NCBI RefSeq assembly: GCF_900113375.1
Contig: NZ_FOPC01000003.1
Coordinates: 62,001 to 126,000, forward strand
Direction of reading: 5' to 3'
DNA length: 64,000 bases
From: Algoriphagus hitonicola
Lineage (GTDB): Bacteria > Bacteroidota > Bacteroidia > Cytophagales > Cyclobacteriaceae
Position 1 is the stretch's first letter. Each line of letters starts with the position of its first letter. The notes under the pieces are model-generated. The model was not told the origin of the DNA, did no database searches, and saw nothing but the letters and a program-made list of their open reading frames with translations. The translations under genes were made by a program, and so were the position numbers. Positions 1 through 7,782 of the stretch are shown here, piece after piece.

Positions 1-75
1 GAGAATGCAGACTATTAAAATAAATAACTGAGCTCCTGATGCAATGGGAGAGGTAAAGATATCTAGTAAAATCAT
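1..75 (-). CDS. N-terminus of a hydrophobic protein, cut by the window edge
   Basis: On the minus strand an ATG at 75..73 opens a frame that stays open to position 1 (25 codons, beginning MILLDIFTSPIASG and then hydrophobic). The hydrophobic run suggests an N-terminal membrane segment. A TAATTTTG, which fits the Bacteroidota -7 consensus TAnnTTTG, lies upstream just after the stop of the acidic gene. Too little is visible to name a family. A chance frame of this length is possible. Confidence 0.4.
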   Translation of the reverse strand, partial: MILLDIFTSPIASGAQLFILIVCIL

Positions 76-164
76 GATTTGATCTATTTGTGTCTAAATG
101 AGTGCCCGAAGATAAATTCAAAGCGTGAATTTACCAAGTCACAGGATCACAGGCTCCAAAATTA

Positions 165-353
165 TTACAAATCATCTTCGAAATCTTCCTCTAAATCGTC
201 TTCGAATTCGTCGTCCTCATCAAAATCCATGATGTTGTCATCTACAAATTCATTTTCCTCATCGAGGTCATACTCATCTTCAAACTCAGAATCGAAATCA
301 TCCTCCTCTTCCAAGTCATCAAATTCATCGAAATCTTCTTCAAAATCCTCCAT
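165..353 (-). CDS. Small extremely acidic protein, function unknown
   Basis: This 62-residue product starts MEDFEEDFDEF. About two thirds of its residues are Asp or Glu, interspersed with Phe and Leu, and it contains no Lys or Arg. Similar short acidic proteins occur in Cytophagales genomes, but I cannot name a function. Such a composition could bind basic proteins or cations, which is inference only. The opposite strand reads as a Ser/Lys-rich frame, which is the mirror of the Asp/Glu codons. Low complexity makes the call moderate. It lies downstream of the 161-residue gene on the same strand, about 57 bases away. Confidence 0.5.
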   Translation of the reverse strand: MEDFEEDFDEFDDLEEEDDFDSEFEDEYDLDEENEFVDDNIMDFDEDDEFEDDLEEDFEDDL

Positions 354-410
354 AGCGGTCTTTAAATCGGTTATTTAGTATTGATAGCACGAAATAAATT
401 AAAAAAACAA

Positions 411-896
411 TTAGCGCAATATCAAGTCTGCTAATTTTTTTTCAGCTAAGGATAAATCTTCAATTTGTTGCTCTGAGGCCCATCTATTTCTCAGGAGCTT
501 TGCCCAAGTTTGGAGGTAAAGAATGACGTCTTCTTTCCTGTTTTTACTTAGAGAATTTCTTCTTTCAAACGGAATGGCCTGTAAAACCTGCGGGGAGGAA
601 AGCCGCTCCAAATGACCGAGATCCTCTAAACTCAGACCAAAATCCAACATTTTTTCAATGATCAAATCAATGGGATATCCACTGCTAGGGCAAAACTCCA
701 ACAGCTGATCATTCCAATCCCCCGAGCGCTCCATCGCATAGCGGTGAATCTCTGCTTTGCTAAGGTAGGTTAGCTCTTGGGCTAAATTGCCACAGTTGCA
801 GGCACCCATATGTCCCCATTGATACGTTGCACCATCTTTTAATTTTTTGGCAGTTCGTTCTATTGCCGCGATAAGTTCAGGTTTGATCTTTTTCAT
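411..896 (-). CDS. Conserved-looking hypothetical cytosolic protein
   Basis: A 161-residue soluble protein with no signal peptide or membrane segment. A Gly/Cys-rich stretch near residues 28-38 (HMGACNCGNLAQ) is followed by mixed alpha-helical sequence. The C-terminus (residues 120-160) is rich in charged and leucine residues. I do not recognise a named domain. The Cys-Asn-Cys pair could be a structural or metal site, but this is not shown. The start is an ATG with plausible leader Lys residues (MKKIKPEL). It may be co-transcribed with the acidic gene downstream. Confidence 0.7.
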   Translation of the reverse strand: MKKIKPELIAAIERTAKKLKDGATYQWGHMGACNCGNLAQELTYLSKAEIHRYAMERSGDWNDQLLEFCPSSGYPIDLIIEKMLDFGLSLEDLGHLERLSSPQVLQAIPFERRNSLSKNRKEDVILYLQTWAKLLRNRWASEQQIEDLSLAEKKLADLILR

Positions 897-1033
897 GGTG
901 ATACTTTTTTATGTCAACTCAAAAATAAGAAAGAGTGTTGTCACCTTAGGCCTAAAAATTCTGAGGAAAAGTAATAATCGACAAAAGCAAAAATGAATTT
1001 CCGTCAAAGAGGAATAAAGGAGGGGAATTTGAA

Positions 1034-1390
1034 TCAGTTAAAAATACTTTGAATGTATTTTTTGATCAAAGGTTTGGATAGATAGTCTTTCACGACTTGA
1101 TACTTACTGGCTTTGTTGATATCCCGCTCATCCACAGAACTACTTAAAATGTAGATCTGAGCCTCATTGTTCTTTGGCTCAAAACTATCCAAAAAGTCCC
1201 AACCTGTCATCTCAGGCATATTTAGATCTAAAAAAAGATAGTTGGGATTGATCTCATAAATCTCCCTCAGTGCTGCTTTTGCACTTTGATACTTGTAGAA
1301 CTGAACAGGCTGATTGACGTTTTTGGCAATCAATTTTTCAGTCACAAAAGTACTGATCGGATCATCATCTATGAGAACTATTGTTAACAT
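1034..1390 (-). CDS. Single-domain response regulator (receiver only)
   Basis: The product is a stand-alone CheY-like receiver of about 118 residues starting MLTIVLIDDDP. The acidic triad is at residues 8-10, the phospho-accepting Asp is about residue 55 (FLDLNMPEMTGW), the Ser/Thr switch lies in ILSSS, and the conserved Lys is in LSKPL. No output domain follows, so it must act by protein contact or as a phosphorelay intermediate. An in-frame ATG three codons upstream (1399) is also possible; I prefer 1390 because the beta-1 strand begins there. No cognate kinase is adjacent. Receivers of this length are common orphan regulators in Cytophagales. Confidence 0.88.
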   Translation of the reverse strand: MLTIVLIDDDPISTFVTEKLIAKNVNQPVQFYKYQSAKAALREIYEINPNYLFLDLNMPEMTGWDFLDSFEPKNNEAQIYILSSSVDERDINKASKYQVVKDYLSKPLIKKYIQSIFN

Positions 1391-1399
1391 TAAATACAA

Positions 1400-1809
1400 T
1401 TATGTGGGGCCGAAATACAATAAAGCTGTTACAAAAATAACAGTCTTCTCAATATTATCAAATAGTTTGCCAATTATCTTCGTAAAATTTAGTGCTTTAA
1501 TTTTTTGGGTAAAAAGGCTTCCTAGCCAATCAGCAAGTCAAAGAAAAGTTTGAAATCTGAAATTAGGCTGTAAAAGGGATATTAGAAGGTGGCTACCTTA
1601 TTCTTTTCAAAGAAAAAATGCCCTATCTAAACAAAGCCATAGCCTCCAATCAGAATAGTAAAAATCCAAAAATAATTTCTTGATCCAATGGAACCCTTCA
1701 GGATCAAAAACAAAAATCCAATTTCGATGAAGCGTATGGCAGGTAGGATTTTGATGTTCACCTAAAAAATAGGATTAAAACTCCAGGATGATTGATACCT
1801 ATGATATTG
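1400..1809. other. Non-coding interval of about 410 bases
   Basis: No convincing gene is visible between the response regulator start and the end of the DUF4136 lipoprotein gene. The only longer frame (1314-1553, plus strand) overlaps the regulator in antisense and looks like chance. The interval probably holds the promoter of the regulator on the minus strand. I found no clear terminator hairpin. Confidence 0.5.
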
Positions 1810-2394
1810 TTAATTTGAGGTGCTACTAATTTCAATCAGGAATCTTTCCAGGACTTTTTCGGTGGTTTTCAAGACTTTTTTTTGCTTATACTTTGGACTG
1901 CTTACTTCCGTAACTCCAGTCAAGGTCATCAAAAATTTGTCTTTCTCAGGATCAATAAAATCCATAATCACCTGTAACAGCTCGTATTCACTGCTTCTAG
2001 ATCGGTTAAAATTATCATTGTAAAGGTATGGATTGTACATCCAAGGATCCCAAACCCGGAACCCCCACATGGGGAAGGGGGTGTTGTAATTTCTTATTTC
2101 CCGCTGCCGTTGATCCTCATTGGAGGTATAGCGAATAATCAAATCCGGATTTACCTTTTCATAGACAAAACCCTGACTTTCCAACAAGAGGCGAATTTCA
2201 CTTTGAACGAGCTCATCGATTTTTGCATCAGAAAATCCCCGCATCCCTACTTCCTCGTTTACAATTACAAATGAGCGATAAGCCATAGCAGGACGTATTT
2301 CGCTATTTTCCTTAAAAACCTCGATAGAACTACAAGCGCCCAAAGCGAGGGTAGCTAAAAGAATAAAAAACAGATGAAGGAATGATTTGATCAT
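1810..2394 (-). CDS. DUF4136-type lipoprotein
   Basis: The mature protein is expected to be an outer-membrane or periplasmic lipoprotein. From the ATG at 2394 the sequence begins MIKSFLHLFFILLATLALGA and then CSS, a typical signal peptide with lipobox. The longer frame to 2529 adds 45 residues ahead of the signal, which I reject. The body contains a segment resembling DUF4136: a hydrophobic strand (RSFVIVNEEVG), a helix (DAKIDELVQSEIRLLLESQGF) and PDLIIRYTS, followed by an aromatic-rich loop with WGFRVWDPWMYNPY. DUF4136 proteins are small envelope lipoproteins of unknown role. It is divergent from the dCMP deaminase gene. Confidence 0.78.
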   Translation of the reverse strand: MIKSFLHLFFILLATLALGACSSIEVFKENSEIRPAMAYRSFVIVNEEVGMRGFSDAKIDELVQSEIRLLLESQGFVYEKVNPDLIIRYTSNEDQRQREIRNYNTPFPMWGFRVWDPWMYNPYLYNDNFNRSRSSEYELLQVIMDFIDPEKDKFLMTLTGVTEVSSPKYKQKKVLKTTEKVLERFLIEISSTSN

Positions 2395-2531
2395 AGGGAT
2401 AAACTTTTTTAATCTTAACGAATAAAATTCGCCCCGGTTAATTTCAGGAAATATCCATAAAATTTCGAAGGTTTTTGGTGCATTCTTATTTCCGACGAGA
2501 TCAAATGCTATTTTTGGACAAAATTTCATTC

Positions 2532-3014
2532 ATGAGCAAACCCGATTTTGACGATATTTTTATGGAGCTGGCCGTAAACCTGGCCAAGCGATCACACTGC
2601 ATTAAAAAACATGTGGGGGCAGTCCTCACCAAAGAAACTCGGATTATCTCCATTGGTTACAACGGACCTCCAGCGGGCACGCATAATTGCGACGAGGAAT
2701 TTCCCGAGCATGGCTGCGCCCGGGATAGCAAAGGCAGCTGTTCACTAGCCCTACACGCCGAGCAAAATGCTATTCTGTATGCGGTCAAAAACAATACTTC
2801 GGTGGAAGGCTCCACGCTTTATGTGACTTTGGCTCCTTGTCTACCCTGCGCCAGGATTATTTTCTCCATGGGAATTTCAAAAGTGGTTTATTTATTTTCC
2901 TATGCCGAGTACAAAGGGATCGGAAGTGATGAAGGGGTAGACTTTTTGAAAAAATTCGGAATTGATGTGGAACGCTACCAAAAAGAAATCCTGGTAAATG
3001 ATAATTTGGTTTAA
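2532..3014 (+). CDS. Deoxycytidylate (dCMP) deaminase family protein
   Basis: This enzyme family removes the amino group of dCMP to give dUMP for dTTP synthesis. Counting from the ATG at 2532 the protein has 160 residues, the usual length. The zinc site is visible: HAE with His75 and Glu77 (LHAEQNA) and PCLPC with Cys103 and Cys106. A glycine-rich substrate loop (YNGPPAG, residues 43-49) is typical of dCMP deaminases rather than tRNA or cytosine deaminases. The longer frame from 2475 would add 19 residues overlapping the divergent lipoprotein region, so I chose MSKPDFDDIF. Its stop overlaps the convergent murB stop by four bases. Confidence 0.9.
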   Translation: MSKPDFDDIFMELAVNLAKRSHCIKKHVGAVLTKETRIISIGYNGPPAGTHNCDEEFPEHGCARDSKGSCSLALHAEQNAILYAVKNNTSVEGSTLYVTLAPCLPCARIIFSMGISKVVYLFSYAEYKGIGSDEGVDFLKKFGIDVERYQKEILVNDNLV

Positions 3015-4024
3015 AGGAAATTGACCTCTGGGCTGAGTTTGATTCCAAATTTTTCCTCTACGGATTTTTGAATCTTCTTTGAGAGTTCTTCAATAGCCGC
3101 TCCGTCGCCATTTCCATAATTAACCAGCACCAAGGCCTGCTTGTCATGTACGCCCACCTCTCCAAATTTCCGGCCCTTCCAGCCGGCTTGTTCGATCAGC
3201 CAGCCTGCAGGAACCTTGACTCCTTCCTTATTGGGGTATCCGGGAATACTCGGAAAATTGGATTGCAGCTCTTCAAACTGAGCAGAAGAGATGGTTGGGT
3301 TTTTGAAAAAAGATCCGGCATTTCCGATTTTGGCAGGATCTGGAAGCTTGGATAGACGGATATGAATCACCGCATCTGAAATCGCTTTTACCGTGGGGAT
3401 TTCAGTGTTCATTGCCTTCAAGGTTTCCTGAATCGCTCCGTAAGCTGTATTGAGCTGTGGTTTTTTGCTCAATTTGAAGGTAACACTGGTAATGATATAT
3501 TGATTTTTTAATCGGTGTTTGAAGACACTTTCCCGATATCCAAATTCACAGTCAGGACTCTGAAATTGGTGGATTTCTCCGCTTTTACGGTGAAGGGCTT
3601 CCAGGTTGTCGAAAACATCCTTGATTTCCACCCCATAAGCACCGATATTCTGCATAGGTGAAGCACCTACCGTGCCCGGGATGAGCGAAAGATTTTCGAT
3701 TCCTCCCCAGTTTTGGGATATAGCATAGCGAACCAAGTCATGCCAGATTTCTCCCGCACCGACTTTTACCCATACAAAATCTTCATCGGACCCAGTTACC
3801 TTAATTCCCTTTAACTCATTCTTGACTACCAGTTTATCTTGATCAGAAGTCAGCAAAATATTGCTTCCTCCTCCGAGGACAAAAAGTTCGATCCCATTTT
3901 TCTCCGCAAAAGAAATTGCCTGCCGAAAATCATCGATAGAGGATGCGATAGCAAAAAATCGGGCCTTTTTGTCAATACCGAAGGTATTATAAGGTTTGAG
4001 AGAAATGTTTTCTTGTATCTTCAT
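3011..4024 (-). CDS. murB: UDP-N-acetylenolpyruvoylglucosamine reductase (MurB)
   Basis: MurB reduces the enolpyruvyl group of UDP-GlcNAc-enolpyruvate to give UDP-MurNAc in cytosolic peptidoglycan precursor synthesis, using FAD and NADPH. At 337 residues it matches the type I (E. coli-like) enzyme. Recognisable elements are NTFGIDKKARF near the start, the FAD-binding LGGGSNILL (about residues 49-57), GTVGASPMQNIGAYG, the proton-donor serine in GNAGSFFKNP, and the C-terminal Glu in SPEVNFL. The gene ends by overlapping the dCMP deaminase stop and is divergent from the deacylase gene. Confidence 0.96.
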   Translation of the reverse strand: MKIQENISLKPYNTFGIDKKARFFAIASSIDDFRQAISFAEKNGIELFVLGGGSNILLTSDQDKLVVKNELKGIKVTGSDEDFVWVKVGAGEIWHDLVRYAISQNWGGIENLSLIPGTVGASPMQNIGAYGVEIKDVFDNLEALHRKSGEIHQFQSPDCEFGYRESVFKHRLKNQYIITSVTFKLSKKPQLNTAYGAIQETLKAMNTEIPTVKAISDAVIHIRLSKLPDPAKIGNAGSFFKNPTISSAQFEELQSNFPSIPGYPNKEGVKVPAGWLIEQAGWKGRKFGEVGVHDKQALVLVNYGNGDGAAIEELSKKIQKSVEEKFGIKLSPEVNFL

Positions 4025-4091
4025 GGAGTCTTTAGGCTTGCGAAATAAACAAGTTTTATCTGAAATTGAAATTTATTTCCATTCATCATCT

Positions 4092-5036
4092 ATGCGAGAA
4101 GTACAAATAAACGGAATAAAAATTCGTCCCGGTCAGGCAGTGAATATCGAATTGCCGATTGCTAAGCTCCCCACTCATACCCTGATCGATTTGCCGATTT
4201 TTATTCGTGCTGCAAAAGAGGAGGGGCCGGTTGTTTTGGTAAGTGGGGGTGTGCATGGTGATGAGATTAATGGAATTGTTACTGCCAGACGGGTTTTGGA
4301 AGAAATCGACGCTGGGCTCGAATTAATAAAGGGCACTTTGATTATTATTCCTTTGGTTAATATTTATGGTTTTTTGTCCAATAGCAGAACTTTTCCGGAC
4401 GGAAGAGATCTCAATCGGAGTTTTCCGGGTAGTAAGAAGGGCTCCCTCGCCGGGAGAATTGCCTACATCCTCAACGAAGAAATCATCCCGCAAATTGACT
4501 ATGGAATAGATTTTCATACCGGTGGTAGAATGCTCACCAACCATCCTCAAATCCGGGTGGATTTTAAAGATAAAAAAGGTCTTGAATTGGCTAAAGCCTT
4601 CGGCACGCACTACGTCGTCAACTCAAAAATGATTGATAAAACTTTCCGAAAAGCGGCTTACTTGGCAAAAAAACATATTCTCGTTTTTGAAGGTGGAGAG
4701 TCCATGCGAATCGACGAATTATCGACCGAAGAAGGAGTCAATGGAACTAAGCGCTTACTAAATTACCTTGGAATGATTGCCGAAAAACCTGAGGCAAAAG
4801 ACACCTTGATTCTCTCTAATAGTGATTGGGTAAGATCCAGAGCATCAGGTATTTTCAACTCCTCGGTGAAACTGGGAGATCAGGTTAAAAAAGGGCAAAT
4901 ATTGGCTCGGATTTCCGATCCCTATGGACAGGTAAAAATTCCCGTAAAAGCTCCTTCAAACGGTTATGTAATCGGACTGAATAATCTCCCTGTCATCAAT
5001 GTGGGAGAGGCGCTAGTCCATGTCGGAAAACTGTAG
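4092..5036 (+). CDS. M14-like succinylglutamate desuccinylase/aspartoacylase family protein
   Basis: Members of this family are zinc-dependent deacylases related to carboxypeptidases. From the ATG at 4092 (MREVQINGIKI) the protein has 314 residues. The longer frame to 3996 runs through the divergent murB promoter and adds an unlikely N-terminus. The metal-binding pattern is visible as GGVHGDEIN (His and Glu of HxxE), RDLNRSFPG for substrate carboxylate binding, DFHTGG for the third ligand, and FEGGES for the catalytic Glu. A C-terminal beta region with GDQVKKGQILARISDP resembles a biotinyl/barrel-sandwich domain, which is common in bacterial members. Its exact substrate cannot be told from the sequence. 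Confidence 0.87.
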   Translation: MREVQINGIKIRPGQAVNIELPIAKLPTHTLIDLPIFIRAAKEEGPVVLVSGGVHGDEINGIVTARRVLEEIDAGLELIKGTLIIIPLVNIYGFLSNSRTFPDGRDLNRSFPGSKKGSLAGRIAYILNEEIIPQIDYGIDFHTGGRMLTNHPQIRVDFKDKKGLELAKAFGTHYVVNSKMIDKTFRKAAYLAKKHILVFEGGESMRIDELSTEEGVNGTKRLLNYLGMIAEKPEAKDTLILSNSDWVRSRASGIFNSSVKLGDQVKKGQILARISDPYGQVKIPVKAPSNGYVIGLNNLPVINVGEALVHVGKL

Positions 5037-5052
5037 AATCTCCAAGATCAAA

Positions 5053-5088
5053 AAAAGAAAAGGCAACCCAGAGGCTGCCTTTTCTTTT
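5053..5088. terminator. Bidirectional terminator between convergent genes
   Basis: A 13-bp perfect stem is formed by AAAAGAAAAGGCA (5053-5065) and TGCCTTTTCTTTT (5076-5088), with a 10-base loop. Each arm carries A/T runs, so it can act for the deacylase gene on the plus strand and the phosphoglucomutase gene on the minus strand. Confidence 0.85.
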
Positions 5089-5102
5089 CCAATTCAATTC
5101 CT

Positions 5103-6833
5103 TCAAGAAAAATACTTTTTTAACCCTTCCAGTCTTTCTTCGAGCTGAGCCTCTACCTTTCGGTAATCTGACCTTTTATTAAGGGGTGCATGTACCGAGA
5201 AATAGTATTTGATTTTGGGCTCGGTGCCGGATGGCCGGGCTGATATTTTGCTTCCGTCCTCTAGGTAAAACTGCATGACATTGGAGGATTCCATGTCCAG
5301 GTTTTCAGTTTTTCCGGTCAGCTGATGATGAATTTTCCCTTCTTTGACATCGATGATTTTTTCGACTGCCAACCCATTCATGGATATTGGAGGATTCAAT
5401 CTGAAATCCATCATCAACGCTTGGATTTGCTCTGCACCGTCTTTTCCTTTTTTGGTGACTGAAATAAGCGCTTCCTTGTAAAATTCAAATCGCTGATAAA
5501 TCTCAGCCAGTACATCAAAAACGGACTTACCTTTGGTCTTGTAGTAAGCGATCAATTCCGCCACAAGCGCACAGGCACTGACTCCGTCTTTATCCCGGAC
5601 AAAATCTCCCACCAAATAACCATAAGACTCTTCACCGCCACCGATGAAGGTTTTCTTTCCTTCCAGGTCTCGGATAATCGCAGCAATGTTTTTAAATCCA
5701 GTCAGGACATTAAAGCACTCCACGCCAAAACCTCTGGCGATGACATTGATCAGTTCGGTGGTTACGATGGTATTGACCATGAATTGGTTTCCGTCCAATT
5801 TTCCAGCATCTTCCCATTTGCTGAGCAAATAATACGTAAGCAAAGTACCGGTTTGATTTCCATTGAGTAGCTCAAATTCCCCTTTTTCATTGGGGACGAC
5901 CGCTGCATAGCGATCTCCATCGGGGTCACAAGCGAGAATTAAATCCGCATTTACTTTTTTGCCCAATTCAATCGACATGGTGAGCGCTTCGGCTTCTTCA
6001 GGATTGGGATAAATGACCGTGGGGAAATTGCCATCAGGTTCGGCCTGTTCTTTGACCACATGGACGTTTTCGAATCCATACTCCTTTAGTGCCATCGGAA
6101 CCATCTTTCCTGAAGCTCCATGAATGGGAGAGAAGACGATAGACAAGTCTTTTTGTGCTTGAATAGCATCCGGCGAAAGGCTCAGGCCTTTGACTTTATC
6201 CATATAGATTCGGTCAAAATCTTCCTCGATATACTCAATCAAGTCGTCATTTTTGTTCCAGTTTACCAAATCAAATGAAGTGATTTTTTGAACTTCTTTG
6301 ATGATGTTTTTATCATGTGGTGCCACTACTTGAGCTCCATCTTCCCAATAAGCCTTATAACCGTTGTATTCCTTGGGATTATGGGAGGCAGTGACCATGA
6401 CGCCGCTTTTGCATCCGAAATGCCGGATAGCAAACGAAAGCATAGGTGTAGGTCGCATTTCCCGGAAATAGTATACTTTGATGCCATTTGCGGTAAATAC
6501 ATCCGCGGCGGTTTTGGTAAAAAGGGTATTATTGATCCGGCAATCATGGGTAAGTGCCACCGATATTTCCTGATCAGGAAAACAGTCTAGCAAATAATTG
6601 GCTAGCCCCTGAGTGGCCATTCCTACCGTATAAATATTCATTCGATTCGTACCGACTCCCATGAGTCCACGAAGGCCTCCAGTGCCAAATTCCAGATCTC
6701 TATAAAAGGAATCTACGAATTCCCCTGGATCATTTTCCTGAAGTCTTAAAATCTCTTTTTTTGTTTCTTGGTCTATTTCTCCTTCAAGCCAAGTTTTTGC
6801 TTTTGCTAGAATTGATGGATCTATTGAGTTCAT
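5103..6833 (-). CDS. Phosphoglucomutase / phosphopentomutase-type alpha-D-phosphohexomutase
   Basis: The protein (576 residues) interconverts hexose-1- and hexose-6-phosphates, linking glycolysis with sugar-nucleotide synthesis. The length and the LEFGTGGLRGLMGVG start match the long PGM2-type enzymes of Bacteroidota. The phosphoserine loop is TASHNP with Ser150, the magnesium loop is DPDGDR near residue 307, the sugar-binding loop is GGEESYG, and the phosphate-binding loop is RPSGTEPK near the C-terminus. All four active-site loops are present. It stands alone, convergent with the deacylase gene. Specificity between glucose, mannose and pentose phosphates cannot be decided by eye. Confidence 0.93.
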   Translation of the reverse strand: MNSIDPSILAKAKTWLEGEIDQETKKEILRLQENDPGEFVDSFYRDLEFGTGGLRGLMGVGTNRMNIYTVGMATQGLANYLLDCFPDQEISVALTHDCRINNTLFTKTAADVFTANGIKVYYFREMRPTPMLSFAIRHFGCKSGVMVTASHNPKEYNGYKAYWEDGAQVVAPHDKNIIKEVQKITSFDLVNWNKNDDLIEYIEEDFDRIYMDKVKGLSLSPDAIQAQKDLSIVFSPIHGASGKMVPMALKEYGFENVHVVKEQAEPDGNFPTVIYPNPEEAEALTMSIELGKKVNADLILACDPDGDRYAAVVPNEKGEFELLNGNQTGTLLTYYLLSKWEDAGKLDGNQFMVNTIVTTELINVIARGFGVECFNVLTGFKNIAAIIRDLEGKKTFIGGGEESYGYLVGDFVRDKDGVSACALVAELIAYYKTKGKSVFDVLAEIYQRFEFYKEALISVTKKGKDGAEQIQALMMDFRLNPPISMNGLAVEKIIDVKEGKIHHQLTGKTENLDMESSNVMQFYLEDGSKISARPSGTEPKIKYYFSVHAPLNKRSDYRKVEAQLEERLEGLKKYFS

Positions 6834-6997
6834 ATGGGTTAAAAATTAAGGTTGTTCCAATATATAGAAAATGTTAAAATTTGCCATCCCATTTGATCAA
6901 TTGCTCGAATTAAGTAGCAAAAAAACCAGCCATCAGCCAGCCCTGATTTTTATATGGCCAGAATTCGATTAATTTTAAAATTCATTATCCTACCGAT

Positions 6998-7768
6998 ATG
7001 ACTTCAACCCTTACTCATTTAATAGCTGTATTTTACTTTTTGATGCTGTCTCCATTTTTTCCAACTCCTGGAAAAATAACCAAGGGGAGCGATACGATTT
7101 CGATAAGAGAATCCACCATAGACTATCAGCTTCGAGTAGGAGACAGGTTATTTGTTTTCGGAAAAAAATCAGCCGGGCTGGAAAAAATCAAGGTGGGCAT
7201 GCGAATGTTGGATTTTTACCAACAATCTAAAAATGAGGAATCAGTTTCAGATCAAAGCTTGAAATGGTCTCGCCAGAGTGATGGTTCGGTTGTCTTAGAA
7301 AAGTGGTCTGATGCGATTCTTCATTCCAAATGGACCGTTTTTACTTCAGGACAGATTCAATTTGAAAAAATGGTATCGGCTGATCATTCTTTTGATCTTG
7401 GATTTCGATTTCTCGATGAAAGATTGTTCGCATACAACTGGCAAAAAGCCAATCAGGCAATTTCTACCTCTACAGATCCTATAGATGTTTCGGAAATTTC
7501 CTCCAAAGAAGCCTTGAGGATTGAACAATTTGACCGCTTAAACTTAAACTTTGAAGATCTCAGTGTGAAAATCACTCCCATGGATCAACCGGTTTTAGCA
7601 GAGATTCTCCCCAGCGAAGATCTTTCCCAATTTAAAGCGATTAGTTTCAAATCCTTTTCCAACGCAAAAAATACCACTAAAAAACTAGAGCAACCCTCAA
7701 CTGGTATTGAGACAGCGGATACAATACCCTTTCAATCGCTCAAATTGAACTTTGAATTTTACCTTTAA
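6998..7768 (+). CDS. Exported protein of unknown function, partner of GH2 enzyme
   Basis: A 256-residue protein with an N-terminal hydrophobic stretch (residues 5-22, LTHLIAVFYFLMLSPFF) that could be a signal peptide. The rest is predicted to be beta-rich, with alternating hydrophobic strands such as QLRVGDRLFVFG, and a poorly ordered C-terminus. I do not recognise a domain. It ends 14 bases before the GH2 gene on the same strand, so the two are almost certainly co-transcribed. A role with the glycosidase, such as a substrate-holding or structural partner, is inference from position only. Confidence 0.75.
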   Translation: MTSTLTHLIAVFYFLMLSPFFPTPGKITKGSDTISIRESTIDYQLRVGDRLFVFGKKSAGLEKIKVGMRMLDFYQQSKNEESVSDQSLKWSRQSDGSVVLEKWSDAILHSKWTVFTSGQIQFEKMVSADHSFDLGFRFLDERLFAYNWQKANQAISTSTDPIDVSEISSKEALRIEQFDRLNLNFEDLSVKITPMDQPVLAEILPSEDLSQFKAISFKSFSNAKNTTKKLEQPSTGIETADTIPFQSLKLNFEFYL

Positions 7769-7782
7769 TTACCCTTTTCTCT

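Noticed and set aside
79..378. Ser/Lys-rich plus-strand frame of 99 codons
   Set aside because: It is the antisense mirror of the Asp/Glu-rich minus-strand gene; the Ser and Lys runs are the complement of GAT/GAA-type codons.
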